Source: Asanoa ishikariensis | Lineage (GTDB): Bacteria > Actinomycetota > Actinomycetes > Mycobacteriales > Micromonosporaceae | Direction: 5' to 3' | Assembly: GCF_900107455.1 (NCBI RefSeq) | Contig: NZ_FNQB01000001.1 | Span: 1,364,001-1,428,000 of the forward strand | DNA length: 64,000 bases | Part shown: piece after piece, positions 40,494 through 50,091 of the stretch | Layout: the number at the start of each line of letters is the position of its first letter | Numbering within the stretch: the first letter of the stretch is position 1 | The notes under the pieces: model-generated | Told to the model about the DNA's origin: nothing | Database searches by the model: none | What the model saw: only the letters and a program-made list of their open reading frames with translations | Program-made: the position numbers and the translations under genes

Positions 40494-41633
40494 GTGGAAC
40501 GACTTGACAGCCCCATCCGCGATTACGCCTGGGGTTCGCGCACGGTGCTCGCTCGACTACAGGGCCGCACGGCGCCCAGCGCGGGCCCGGAAGCCGAGCT
40601 CTGGGTGGGCGCCCACCCCGCCGCACCGTCGACGTTGGACGGCGAAGACGGCCCGGTGAGCCTGGCCGACGCGATCGGGGCCGCACCCACCGGCTGGCTC
40701 GGCGCCGACACGGTCGCCCGCTTCGGTCCCCGTCTGCCGTTCCTGCTCAAGCTCCTGGCGGCCGACGCCCCGCTGTCGCTCCAGGCCCACCCCGACCTGG
40801 AACGCGCCAGCGAACGATTCACCGCGGGCGACCCGAACTACGTCGACGCCAACCACAAGCCGGAACTTCTCGTCGCGATCGAGCCGTTCGACGCCCTGTG
40901 CGGCTTTCGCGACCCGCGCCGCTCCGCCGACGCCCTGGAAGCCCTCGGCGGCGCGCCCCTCGCACCGATCGTCGAGCACCTCCGCCGAGGCGAGATCGCC
41001 GACGCCGTGGAGCTGCTCCTGACCTGGTCAGGCAACCGCACCGACCTGATCAAGCTGATCACCGCGGGCAAAGCCGGCGAACCAATGGCCGACGAATTCG
41101 CAGACGATCTCGCGTTGGTACGGCGGCTGGCGGCCGATTACCCGAGCGATCCTGGCGTCCTGGTGGCCCTCCTGCTCAACCACGTCCGCCTGACCTCGGG
41201 CGACGCGGTCTGGATGCCGGCGGGCAACCTCCACTCCTACCTGAGCGGTTCCGGAATCGAGATCATGGCCGCCAGCGACAACGTCCTACGCGGCGGCCTC
41301 ACCCCGAAGCGGGTGGACGTAGGAGAACTCCTCCAGGTGCTCCGCTTCGACGTCCTCGACGAACCAGTGGTCAAGCCGATCGAAATCGCCCAAGGGGTGC
41401 ACACCTGGCCCGTACCGGTCGACGATTTCGCCCTCCACCGCGTCACCAGGCCGACCCAACTCAGCCTGAGCGGCCCGATTCTGGCCCTCTGCACCGCCGG
41501 GGAGATCACCATCGGGGACGCGACCGGCGTGGTCTCGCTCACTCCCGGCCGAGCGGCAGTAGGACCGGCCGGTGCCGGCCCGCTGATGATCGCCGGGGCC
41601 GGTGAGGTCTATGTCGCCTCGCTGGGCGACTGA
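40494..41633 (+). CDS. manA: Mannose-6-phosphate isomerase, class I
   Basis: This 379-residue zinc enzyme interconverts fructose-6-phosphate and mannose-6-phosphate. SPIRDYAWGSRTVLARL is the usual start; ELWVGAHPAAPS, LLKLLAADAPLSLQAHPD (Gln and His metal ligands), ANHKPELLVAIEPFDALCGFR (Glu ligand), MPAGNLHSYLSGSGIEIMAASDNVLRGGLTPK (His ligand) are all present. The GTG at 40494 gives this start. The 250-base gap upstream shows no gene. It completes the GDP-mannose pathway with manB and the guanylyltransferase. Confidence 0.95.
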   Translation: MERLDSPIRDYAWGSRTVLARLQGRTAPSAGPEAELWVGAHPAAPSTLDGEDGPVSLADAIGAAPTGWLGADTVARFGPRLPFLLKLLAADAPLSLQAHPDLERASERFTAGDPNYVDANHKPELLVAIEPFDALCGFRDPRRSADALEALGGAPLAPIVEHLRRGEIADAVELLLTWSGNRTDLIKLITAGKAGEPMADEFADDLALVRRLAADYPSDPGVLVALLLNHVRLTSGDAVWMPAGNLHSYLSGSGIEIMAASDNVLRGGLTPKRVDVGELLQVLRFDVLDEPVVKPIEIAQGVHTWPVPVDDFALHRVTRPTQLSLSGPILALCTAGEITIGDATGVVSLTPGRAAVGPAGAGPLMIAGAGEVYVASLGD

Positions 41634-41792
41634 ACCCGGACACGAGCCGAAAATCGCCACCCGCGCCACGAGCAGTCAGCGGGCGCCGGCACACCGGTCC
41701 AGGCCAGCAGCCGACAGAACAGATCAGGAAATATCCGCATTCTCTTGACAGAGGCGATCGCGTGGTGTGACTCTATAACCACGCAGCGTTAT

Positions 41793-41895
41793 CGCGACGA
41801 AGGTCCGAGTCACGCGCGGGGGAACCAAACCGGGGGGATGCACGGGGCGGTGTGGGGTCGAGCGGTTAAGTCCGCAGACCACCCACCGCCCCGTG
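41793..41895 (+). promoter_or_regulatory. Highly structured leader upstream of ahcY, possibly a degenerate riboswitch
   Basis: GGTCCGAGTCACGCGCGGGG followed by GAACCAA (about 41802-41828) resembles the 5' half of actinobacterial c-di-AMP (ydaO-type) riboswitches, but the conserved 3' half is not found. It runs into a hairpin with 12-bp perfect arms, CACGGGGCGGTG (41841-41852) and CACCGCCCCGTG (41884-41895), extended inside by GGTC/GACC and CGG/CCG. A TTGACA lies at 41745-41750, without a well-spaced -10. The hairpin is certain; the riboswitch call is weak. Confidence 0.35.
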
Positions 41896-42051
41896 CGCTA
41901 TGTGCGGACGGGGGCCGCCGGCTTGGCCGAGAAGCCCGCGAGACGAGAGGGCCCGCCGGGGTAACGCTGCTTCTCACAGGCCCCCCGCGTAAGCTCGATG
42001 GTCGCGATCAGCCGCAGAGCCCAGCAGGGACGCGACCGACTAGGAGCTTTC

Positions 42052-43545
<1,494 letters not shown>

Positions 43546-43566
43546 ATACAAATCTGGTCCCGGGTT

Positions 43567-43602
43567 CGTCGGGGGCACGACCGTCGCTCCCGCCGGAGAC
43601 CG
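43567..43602 (+). repeat. Dispersed repeat, copy 1 (ahcY 3' flank)
   Basis: This 36-base segment, with core GGCACGACCGTCGCTCCCGC, matches the reverse complement of 49044-49079 at 34 of 36 positions. It sits between ahcY and its downstream hairpins. Confidence 0.85.
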
Positions 43603-43630
43603 CGGGCGGGCCAAGACCGGGCCCGCCCGC
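43602..43630 (+). terminator. Hairpin downstream of ahcY, first of two
   Basis: GCGGGCGGGCC (43602-43612) pairs with GGCCCGCCCGC (43620-43630) around 7 bases. No T-run follows, as is common for actinobacterial terminators. Confidence 0.5.
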
Positions 43631-43645
43631 TGCCAGGTCCGCGAG

Positions 43646-43660
43646 CACTACCGTTACTGA
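43646..43660 (+). pseudogene. Duplicated fragment of the ahcY 3' end
   Basis: CACTACCGTTACTGA repeats the end of ahcY (CACTACCGGTACTAG at 43531-43545), encoding HYRY-stop again, and the next bases (TCAAAATC against ATACAAATC) are also alike. The preceding codons read VRE, close to the usual family tail PEHYRY. This suggests recombination at the gene end. Confidence 0.45.
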
Positions 43661-43671
43661 TCAAAATCAAG

Positions 43672-43714
43672 GACGATGGCCCTTCGCCGGTGCACCCGGC
43701 GGAGGGCCATCGTC
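43672..43714 (+). terminator. Strong hairpin between ahcY and pnuC
   Basis: A 19-bp stem, GACGATGGCCCTTCGCCGG (43672-43690) with 43696-43714, has a 5-base loop and a single G-U type mismatch. It ends 16 bases before pnuC, so it may end ahcY transcription or regulate pnuC. No T-run follows. Confidence 0.65.
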
Positions 43715-43730
43715 TATCTAGGAACCGCAC

Positions 43731-44342
43731 ATGCTCACGGATGCCGCCTTCACACTCGGCGGCACGCCGACCTCGTGGGCCGAAGTGTTCGGGTTTCTCA
43801 CCGGCGCGCTGAACGTCTGGCTCGTCGCGCGCCAACGGATCAGCAACTGGCCGGTCGGCATTCTGAACGTCGCCCTCCTGATGCTGGTCTTCTGGACCTC
43901 GGGCCTCTACGCCGACGCTGGTCTGCAGATCCTCTACGTGGTGCTCGGTCTTTACGGCTGGTGGTCGTGGCTTTATGGCGGCCAGGACCGCAGCCGCCTC
44001 CAGGTCGCCGACACCAGCCCGAGGGAATGGGTCGCACTCGCCGTCGCCGGCATCACACTCACCGCCGCCCTCACGCTTTTCCTCGACCGGGCCACGGACT
44101 CCACGGTCCCGTTCCCGGACGCCGTCACCACGGCGTTGTCGCTGCTCGCCACCTACGGCCAGACCCGCAAGCGCTGGGAGAGCTGGTGGCTGTGGATCGC
44201 CGCCGACCTGATCTACATCCCGCTGTACGCCTACAAGGGCCTCTACCTCACCGCGGGGCTCTACCTGATCTTTCTCACCCTCTGCGTCTTCGGCCTCCAG
44301 CAATGGCGGGCGGCCCGGCGCCCAAGCCTGGCGATCGCATGA
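43731..44342 (+). CDS. pnuC: PnuC-type nicotinamide riboside/mononucleotide transporter
   Basis: This 203-residue membrane protein takes up a nicotinamide nucleoside for NAD salvage. FLTGALNVWLVARQRISNWPVGILNV, LQILYVVLGLYGWWSWLYGG (the WxxW substrate motif), TYGQTRKRWESWWLWIAADLIYIPLY and KGLYLTAGLYLIFL are family segments. The stop overlaps the nadR start (ATGA), pairing uptake with phosphorylation and adenylylation. Confidence 0.93.
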   Translation: MLTDAAFTLGGTPTSWAEVFGFLTGALNVWLVARQRISNWPVGILNVALLMLVFWTSGLYADAGLQILYVVLGLYGWWSWLYGGQDRSRLQVADTSPREWVALAVAGITLTAALTLFLDRATDSTVPFPDAVTTALSLLATYGQTRKRWESWWLWIAADLIYIPLYAYKGLYLTAGLYLIFLTLCVFGLQQWRAARRPSLAIA

Positions 44343-45376
44343 GCTACCGGCACGGCCTGGTCGTCGGCAAGTTCTACCCGCCCCACGCCGGCCACCACGC
44401 GCTGATCGACCACGCGGCCGCCCGATGCGCCGCAGTCACGGTCGTGGTCGCTCCGTCCCGGCGCGAGTCGATCCCGCTCGACCTGCGGGTCCGCTGGCTC
44501 GAAGAGGCACACGGAGCCACGCCGCACGTCCGCTTCGTCGGCCGCTATGACGACCATCCCATCGACTACGACGACCCGGCCGCCTGGGACGTGCACTGCG
44601 CGCTGTTCCGAGAAGCCGCCGGCGACGCCGAGATCGACGCGGTCTTCTCTTCCGAGGCCTATGGTCCGGAGTTGGCAAGAAGGTTCGACGCCACCCACGT
44701 GCCGTTCGACCCCGACCGCGGAAGGGTTCCCGTCTCCGGCACCGCGGTCCGCGCCGACCCGGCCGCCCACTGGTCCGCATTAACCCCGCAGGTGCGTGCC
44801 TGGTTCGTGCGTCGCGTCGTCGTGGTCGGCGCCGAGTCGACCGGCACCACCACGGTCGCCCGCGCCCTGGCCGAGTGGTTCGACACCACCTGGGTCCCCG
44901 AGTACGGCCGAGAGCTCACCGAACGCAAGCTGGCCGCCCTCGGCCCGGCCGCGACCGTCTACGACGTCACCTGGGACGAGGCGGACTTCGTCGAGGTGGC
45001 CCACCGCCAGGAGGCCGCCGCCGACGAAGCGGCCAGAGCCAGCGGCGCGCTGCTCATCTGCGACACCGACGCGCGTGCCACCGAGATCTGGGAGGAGCGC
45101 TATCTCGGCAAATCCTCCGAAAAGGTGCGAGCAGCGGCGCGTTGGCCCGACCTCTACCTGTTGACCGACCACGAAGGGGTGCCTTTCGAGCAGGACGGTC
45201 TGCGTGACGGAGAGCACGTTCGAGAGTGGATGACCGGTCGGTTCCGGGCCGCGTTGGCCGGTGCGCCCGTCCCGGTGGTCGAGTTGGCCGGGTCGCTGGA
45301 GGAGCGGCTCGCGGCCGCGCGGGACGCCTGTACGCGTCTCCTGAACAAGGGTTGGAACCTGGCCGAACCGCTCTAA
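44339..45376 (+). CDS. nadR: NadR-like bifunctional NMN adenylyltransferase / ribosylnicotinamide kinase
   Basis: This 345-residue protein turns nicotinamide riboside into NAD. The N-terminal domain has GKFYPPHAGHHALID, the HxGH nucleotidyltransferase motif, and FSSEAYGPELARRF. The C-terminal kinase has GAESTGTTTVARALAEWF, CDTDARATEIW and YLLTDHEGVPFEQDGLRDG. In the P-loop the usual Lys after Gly is Thr. The DNA-binding N-terminal domain of E. coli NadR is absent. The ATG overlaps the pnuC stop. Confidence 0.9.
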   Translation: MSYRHGLVVGKFYPPHAGHHALIDHAAARCAAVTVVVAPSRRESIPLDLRVRWLEEAHGATPHVRFVGRYDDHPIDYDDPAAWDVHCALFREAAGDAEIDAVFSSEAYGPELARRFDATHVPFDPDRGRVPVSGTAVRADPAAHWSALTPQVRAWFVRRVVVVGAESTGTTTVARALAEWFDTTWVPEYGRELTERKLAALGPAATVYDVTWDEADFVEVAHRQEAAADEAARASGALLICDTDARATEIWEERYLGKSSEKVRAAARWPDLYLLTDHEGVPFEQDGLRDGEHVREWMTGRFRAALAGAPVPVVELAGSLEERLAAARDACTRLLNKGWNLAEPL

Positions 45377-45531
45377 TTAGGGCGGCCTTGTGGGCGCTTT
45401 GGGCGCACCCAGGTCCACACGCAATAGATCAGCCAACCCACCGCGAGCGCCGTCGCCAGCGGCCGCAGCCGCAGTGCGTTGAGTGCGATGACCAACGCCA
45501 GCACGGTCAGCCACGGGATGAAGGCCTTCAC
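45373..45531 (-). CDS. Possible small membrane protein (52 residues)
   Basis: A minus-strand reading from the GTG at 45531 gives VKAFIPWLTVLALVIALNAL, then RLRPLATALAVGWLIYCVWTWVRPKRPQGRPN. It has two hydrophobic helices and a basic tail, a typical small actinobacterial membrane protein. Its stop overlaps the nadR stop by two bases, in tail-to-tail orientation. The ribosome binding site is weak (AGGT 11 bases upstream). Otherwise the 270 bases between nadR and efeU would be empty apart from the efeU control region. Confidence 0.5.
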   Translation of the reverse strand: MKAFIPWLTVLALVIALNALRLRPLATALAVGWLIYCVWTWVRPKRPQGRPN

Positions 45532-45606
45532 GGTCGGGACGTTACCTGTTCAACAGGCGGCTTGACTTTCCCGTCCGAGCGGAGAGAAGGTATGGCTGCC
45601 CTTACT

Positions 45607-45625
45607 TAGGTGCGCCTATCACCTA
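45607..45625. promoter_or_regulatory. Palindrome upstream of efeU, candidate iron-regulator site
   Basis: TAGGTG-CGCCTAT-CACCTA has perfect 6-bp arms and overlaps a TAGCGT box (45624-45629), 21 bases before efeU. It resembles IdeR/DtxR iron boxes (AGGT...ACCT), but the half-sites are two bases further apart than in the consensus. Confidence 0.45.
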
Positions 45626-45646
45626 GCGTGACCGGAGTCCGCTGAC

Positions 45647-46513
45647 ATGTTCGCGACGTACCTGATCGGCCTGCGCGAAGGACTGGAAGCGACCCTCGTG
45701 GTCAGCATTCTGGTTGCCTTCCTGGTCAAGTCCCAGCGCAAAGACCGGCTCATCCAGGTCTGGGTGGGTGTCGCGCTCGCGGTCGCGCTCTCGGTCCTCT
45801 TTGGCTGGCTGCTCACCTACACGAGCACCACGCTGCTCGCCAACTACAAGGACCGTGAGCTCTTCGAGGCGATCACCTCGCTCGCGGCGGTCGTATTCGT
45901 CACCTGGATGATCTTCTGGATGCGCCGGGCCGCCCGGTCCATCGCGGGTGAGCTGCGGACGAGGATGACCGACGCGCTCGCGGTCGGGTCCATCGCGGTC
46001 GCCGTGATGGCGTTCCTCGCCGTGGTCCGCGAGGGGCTCGAGACCGCCCTGATCTTCTACTCCGCGGTGCAGGGTGTGTCGACCGACGGCGGCCCGCTCT
46101 ACTCGCTGATCGGCGGCGTCGCGACGGCGATCGTCATCGGCATCCTGCTGTACGGCACGGCCGTGCGGATCAACCTCGGCAAGTTCTTCACCTGGACCGG
46201 CGCGCTGCTGATCCTGGTGGCCGCCGGCATCCTCAAGTACGCGGTGCACGACTTCCAGGAGTCCGGCGTCCTGCCCGGGCTCAACTCGCTGGCCTTCGAC
46301 ATCAGCGGCACCCTCGACCCCGGTTCCTGGTACGGCAGCCTGCTCGCCGGAATGTTCAACATCACCCCGGCCCCGACCGTCCTGGAGACGATCGCCTGGG
46401 CCGCGTACGGCATCCCGGTCCTCGCGATCTTCCTCAAGCCGGCGAAGAGCAAGCCCAAGCCGGCCACCGCGCCCACCGAAACCACCACCTCGGCGTCCGC
46501 GCCGCAGGCCTGA
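45647..46513 (+). CDS. efeU: EfeU: FTR1-type ferrous iron permease
   Basis: This 288-residue membrane permease moves iron into the cell as part of EfeUOB. It has about seven helices. The two RExxE iron motifs are in LREGLEATLVVSILVAF (near residue 9) and VREGLETALIFYSAV (near residue 127). GGAG lies 9 bases before the ATG. The tail is a Pro/Thr-rich cytoplasmic extension. efeO follows after 14 bases. Confidence 0.94.
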   Translation: MFATYLIGLREGLEATLVVSILVAFLVKSQRKDRLIQVWVGVALAVALSVLFGWLLTYTSTTLLANYKDRELFEAITSLAAVVFVTWMIFWMRRAARSIAGELRTRMTDALAVGSIAVAVMAFLAVVREGLETALIFYSAVQGVSTDGGPLYSLIGGVATAIVIGILLYGTAVRINLGKFFTWTGALLILVAAGILKYAVHDFQESGVLPGLNSLAFDISGTLDPGSWYGSLLAGMFNITPAPTVLETIAWAAYGIPVLAIFLKPAKSKPKPATAPTETTTSASAPQA

Positions 46514-46527
46514 TCAGGAGTCCTCGT

Positions 46528-47664
46528 ATGCGCAGCAGATACCTGGCGACCGTCGCGGTCGCCCTGTTGGCGGGTGGCCTGGCCGCCTGCTCCGGCAGTG
46601 ACGACAAGGGTGCCGACGCCGCCGCGGACAAGGGTGGCCCGATCGCCGTCAACGCGAGCGACACCGGTTGCGAGGTCGGCGTCACCGACGTCGACGCGGG
46701 CACCGTGCAGTTCAAAATCACCAACAAGGGCGCCAAGGTCACCGAGTTCTACGTGTACGCCGCCGGCGACCGGGTGATGGGTGAGGTCGAGAACATCGTG
46801 CCGGGCCTGAGCCGGGACCTGCACGTCGAGTTGGCCGCGGGCACGTACGAGACGGCCTGCAAGCCCGGCATGATCGGCAAGGGCATCCGCGGGCCGCTGA
46901 AGGTCAACGGCTCCGCCGCGCCGCTCACCGAGGACGCCGCCCTCAAGGACGCCACCGACAGCTACTCGCGCTACGTGAAGAGCCAGACCGACGCCCTGCT
47001 GACCAAGACGCAGGAGTTCGTCGACGCGGTCAAGGCCGGCGACGCCGCGAAGGCCAAGACGCTGTTCCCGGTCGCCCGCACGTACTGGGAGCGGATCGAG
47101 CCCGTCGCCGAGATCTTCGGTGACCTCGACCCGAAGATCGACGGCCGGGAAGAGGTCGTCGAGGAGGGCATGAAGTTCACCGGGTTCCACGCGATCGAGC
47201 GCGACCTGTGGAAGACCGGCGACATCTCGAAGTCCGGTCCGATGGCCGACGAGCTGATGGTCAACGTCAAGGAGATCGTCGCCAAGGCCAACGCCGAGCA
47301 GCTCTCCCCGCTCCAGCTCGCCAACGGTGCCAAAGAGCTCCTCGACGAGGTCGCCACGGGCAAGATCACCGGCGAGGAGGACCGCTACTCGCACACCGAC
47401 CTGTGGGACTTCAACGCCAACGTCGAAGGCTCCAAGGCGGCCATCTCCGCGCTGCGCCCCGCACTCGAGCAGCGCAACGCCGACCTGGTCAAGCAGCTCG
47501 ACACCGAGTTCGCCAACGTCGACACGGCGCTGTCGAAGCACCGCGACGGTGACGGCTGGAAGTTCCACAACGAGCTGTCGCAGGACGACCTGAAGGCCCT
47601 CTCCGACGCGATCAACGCGCTGGCCGAGCCGATCAGCAAGGTCGCCGCGGTCGTGGCCGGCTAA
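46528..47664 (+). CDS. efeO: EfeO: periplasmic-type iron-binding lipoprotein (cupredoxin plus imelysin domain)
   Basis: This 378-residue lipoprotein has a signal peptide with lipobox LAAC (Cys21), a cupredoxin-like domain (about 35-130: CEVGVTDVDAGTVQFKITNKGAKVTEFYVYA) and an imelysin/M75 domain (about 140-378) with the GFHAIERDLW segment carrying the HxxE metal motif. It receives iron for EfeU. The short gaps on both sides indicate one operon. Confidence 0.94.
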   Translation: MRSRYLATVAVALLAGGLAACSGSDDKGADAAADKGGPIAVNASDTGCEVGVTDVDAGTVQFKITNKGAKVTEFYVYAAGDRVMGEVENIVPGLSRDLHVELAAGTYETACKPGMIGKGIRGPLKVNGSAAPLTEDAALKDATDSYSRYVKSQTDALLTKTQEFVDAVKAGDAAKAKTLFPVARTYWERIEPVAEIFGDLDPKIDGREEVVEEGMKFTGFHAIERDLWKTGDISKSGPMADELMVNVKEIVAKANAEQLSPLQLANGAKELLDEVATGKITGEEDRYSHTDLWDFNANVEGSKAAISALRPALEQRNADLVKQLDTEFANVDTALSKHRDGDGWKFHNELSQDDLKALSDAINALAEPISKVAAVVAG

Positions 47665-47666
47665 AG

Positions 47667-48935
47667 ATGGGAATCACGCGTCGTAAGGCGATGACGATCG
47701 CGGGTGTCGGTGTTGCCGGCATCGCGGGAGCGGCTGCCGGCGCGACGGCCGTGCTGGCCGCTGACTCGGAACCCACGGTTCCGGTGTCGGCGGCCAGTGG
47801 TGCTGTCCCGTTCCACGGTGACCACCAGGCCGGCATCATCACGCCGGCCCAGGATCGGCTGCACTTCGTCGCCTTCGACGTGGTCACGAAGGACCGCGAC
47901 CGGTTGGTGTCGATGCTCCAGGACTGGACGGCCGCGGCCGCCCGGATGACCCAGGGCCAGGACGCAGGCACGATCGGCGCGGTCAACGGGATACCGGAGG
48001 CGCCGCCGGACGACACCGGGGAGGCGCTCGACCTGCCGCCGGCCGGCCTGACGCTGACAGTCGGCTTCGGCCCGACGCTGTTCCGCGACGCGTCCGGTGT
48101 GGACCGCTTCGGCATCGCTGACAAGCGCCCCGCGGCCCTGGCCGACCTGCCGAAGTTCCCCGCCGACGCGCTCCAGCCGGAGATCTCCGGTGGCGACCTG
48201 TGCGTGCAGGCGTGCGCCAACGACCCGCAGGTGGCGGTGCACGCGATCCGCAACCTCGCCCGGATCGGCATGGGCGTGGTCAGCGTGCGCTGGTCGCAGC
48301 TCGGCTTCGGCCGCACCTCGTCGACGTCGCGCGACCAGGTCACCCCGCGCAACCTGTTCGGCTTCAAGGACGGCACGGCCAACCTCAAGGCCGAGGACAC
48401 GGCGCTGCTCGACGAGCACCTGTGGGTCCGCGCGGGCGACGGAGCGTCCTGGATGGACGGTGGCTCCTACCTGGTGGCCCGGAAGATCCGGATGACCATC
48501 GAGACCTGGGACCGGACGTCGCTCGGCGAGCAGGAGGAGATCGTCGGCCGGGCCAAGGGCACCGGCGCGCCACTCGGCCAGCAGGACGAGTTCGACGAGC
48601 TGGACTTCACCCTCAAAGGCCCCGACGGCGAGCCGGCGATCGGCGAGGTCGCGCACGTGAAACTGGCCCACCACAGCCAGAACGGCGGCGCCCGGATTCT
48701 CCGCCGGGGCTACAACTTCGTCGATGGCTCCGACGGCCTCGGCCGGCTGAACGCGGGCCTGTTCTTCATCTCGTTCCAGCGCGACGCGCACAAGCAGTTC
48801 GTGCCGATCCAGCTCCAGCTAGCCCGGCACGACGTGATGAACGAGTACATCCGGCACGTGTCGAGCGCCCTGTTCGCCTGCCCGCCCGGTGTGGAGGACG
48901 GCGGCGACTACTGGGGCCGCGCGCTGTTCGGCTAA
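47667..48935 (+). CDS. efeB: EfeB: Tat-exported DyP-type heme peroxidase
   Basis: This 422-residue peroxidase completes EfeUOB. The N-terminus TRRKAMTIAGVGVAGIAGAAAG is a twin-arginine signal. NLFGFKDGTANL holds the GxxDG catalytic Asp of DyP peroxidases, AVHAIRNLAR and the late FFISFQRDAHKQFVPIQ are family segments, and a heme-ligand His is expected in the C-terminal half. It starts 2 bases after efeO. A dispersed repeat follows at once. Confidence 0.94.
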   Translation: MGITRRKAMTIAGVGVAGIAGAAAGATAVLAADSEPTVPVSAASGAVPFHGDHQAGIITPAQDRLHFVAFDVVTKDRDRLVSMLQDWTAAAARMTQGQDAGTIGAVNGIPEAPPDDTGEALDLPPAGLTLTVGFGPTLFRDASGVDRFGIADKRPAALADLPKFPADALQPEISGGDLCVQACANDPQVAVHAIRNLARIGMGVVSVRWSQLGFGRTSSTSRDQVTPRNLFGFKDGTANLKAEDTALLDEHLWVRAGDGASWMDGGSYLVARKIRMTIETWDRTSLGEQEEIVGRAKGTGAPLGQQDEFDELDFTLKGPDGEPAIGEVAHVKLAHHSQNGGARILRRGYNFVDGSDGLGRLNAGLFFISFQRDAHKQFVPIQLQLARHDVMNEYIRHVSSALFACPPGVEDGGDYWGRALFG

Positions 48936-48990
48936 GCGTTAGCAAGGGTCCCTTCCTATGCGGAAAGCGTTAAGAAGGGGCCCTTCCTTA
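48936..48990. repeat. Second copy of the AAGGGCCCCTT-type intergenic repeat
   Basis: This 55-base segment (GCGTTAGCAAGGGTCCCTTC then CTATGCGGAAAGCGTTAAGA and AGGGGCCCTTCCTTA) is the reverse complement of 23400-23454 with only a few differences. Like the first copy it fills the gap between convergent genes (efeB and the SpoIIM-like gene), where it could stop transcription in both directions. Confidence 0.85.
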
Positions 48991-50067
48991 ACTCGCACTT
49001 GCCGCCGCGGACGCCGCAGGGACGGGCCCGCCAGGGACCGGCCCGGTCTCTGGCGGGAGCGACGGTCGTGCCGCCGACGGACCCGAGTCCCGGTCGATGT
49101 CGAGGATCGACGCCTGTTCGGCCTTCGCCGCGTGTGCCGCCGCCGACCCGAACAGCATCACGTAGCCGATGAAGCCCAGCCAGGCGAGCGCTCCGATGGC
49201 GATTTTCAACGCGGGTGACATCGACGACGGCGTGACGAACGCTTCGATCACGCCGGACACCGCGAACAGGATCACGAGGCCGATCGCGACCAGCAGGCCC
49301 TCGCGGCCGGCGGCGGCCACCGACCGCGTGCGGGTCAGGTGCCGGGGCGGGCGGATCCAGGCGCCGGCGATCCGCAGGCCCACGCCGGCCGCCACGTAGA
49401 CGCCGGTCAGCTCCAGCAGGCCGTGCGGCGTGATCAGGCTGAAGAACTGTTCCGCCTCGCCGTACTGGACCATCACGCCGCCGCTGAGGCCGATGTTGAG
49501 CGCGTTGTTCCACAGTAGCCAGAGGACCGGCAGGATCAGCACGCCGGCCGCCAGGCACTGCACCGACAGCCAGGCGTTGTGCGTCCACAGGGAGAACGCG
49601 AACGTCTGCGGCGAGTATTCGGAGTAGTAGGCGGCGAACTCCGTCTCGACCAGCCGGCGCGCGGCCTCGTCGCCGATCAGCGCGCTGGCCACCTCGGGAT
49701 GACCGGCGGTGTAGAAGATGAGGAAGAAGGTCAGCGCGGTGAACACGGTGGCGACCGCGCACCACCACGGCCAGGCGCGGTACGCGGCGAGCGGGAACCC
49801 GACCGTGAAGAACCGGCCGACGTCGGCGAGCCGCATCCGGCGACCCGGCGAGATCGCCGCCCGGCTGGCCAGCACGAGCCGGGACAGGCGGGCGATCAGA
49901 GCCGGGTCGGGGGTACGGCTGCGCACCACCGACAGATGCGTCGCCGTGCGCTGGTAGAGCGTCACGAGCTCGTCGACCTCGACGGCGGCCAGCCGGCGCT
50001 TGCCGGAAAGATATTCCAGCTTGCGCCACTCGGCATCGTGCTCGGCTACGTAGGCGTCGAGATCCAC
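48988..50067 (-). CDS. Stage II sporulation protein M-like membrane protein
   Basis: This 359-residue protein is read from the GTG at 50067 (VDLDAYVAEHDAEWRKLEYL). An Arg-rich soluble N-terminus of about 100 residues precedes five or six helices, with AAYYSEYSPQTFAFSLWTHNAWLSVQCLAAG and ITPHGLLELTGVYVAAGVGLRIAGAWI typical of the SpoIIM family (DUF95). Similar genes lie beside RDD and DUF58 genes in many actinobacteria. The last ~35 residues (RPSLPPETGPVPGG...) are encoded partly by a dispersed repeat shared with the ahcY flank, so the tail may be a late addition. Confidence 0.85.
   Translation of the reverse strand: MDLDAYVAEHDAEWRKLEYLSGKRRLAAVEVDELVTLYQRTATHLSVVRSRTPDPALIARLSRLVLASRAAISPGRRMRLADVGRFFTVGFPLAAYRAWPWWCAVATVFTALTFFLIFYTAGHPEVASALIGDEAARRLVETEFAAYYSEYSPQTFAFSLWTHNAWLSVQCLAAGVLILPVLWLLWNNALNIGLSGGVMVQYGEAEQFFSLITPHGLLELTGVYVAAGVGLRIAGAWIRPPRHLTRTRSVAAAGREGLLVAIGLVILFAVSGVIEAFVTPSSMSPALKIAIGALAWLGFIGYVMLFGSAAAHAAKAEQASILDIDRDSGPSAARPSLPPETGPVPGGPVPAASAAASAS
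49044..49079 (-). repeat. Dispersed repeat, copy 2 (inside the SpoIIM-like 3' end)
   Basis: The reverse complement of this 36-base segment matches 43567-43602 at 34 of 36 positions. It encodes ARPSLPPET in the tail of the SpoIIM-like protein. Confidence 0.85.
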
Positions 50068-50091
50068 GCGCTCATAGTGTTCACTGTGCGG

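Noticed and set aside
41851-41880. tRNA-like segment in the ahcY leader (GAGCGGTTAAG looks like a tRNA D-arm)
   Set aside because: The flanks form one long hairpin instead of a cloverleaf, and there is no T-loop sequence.
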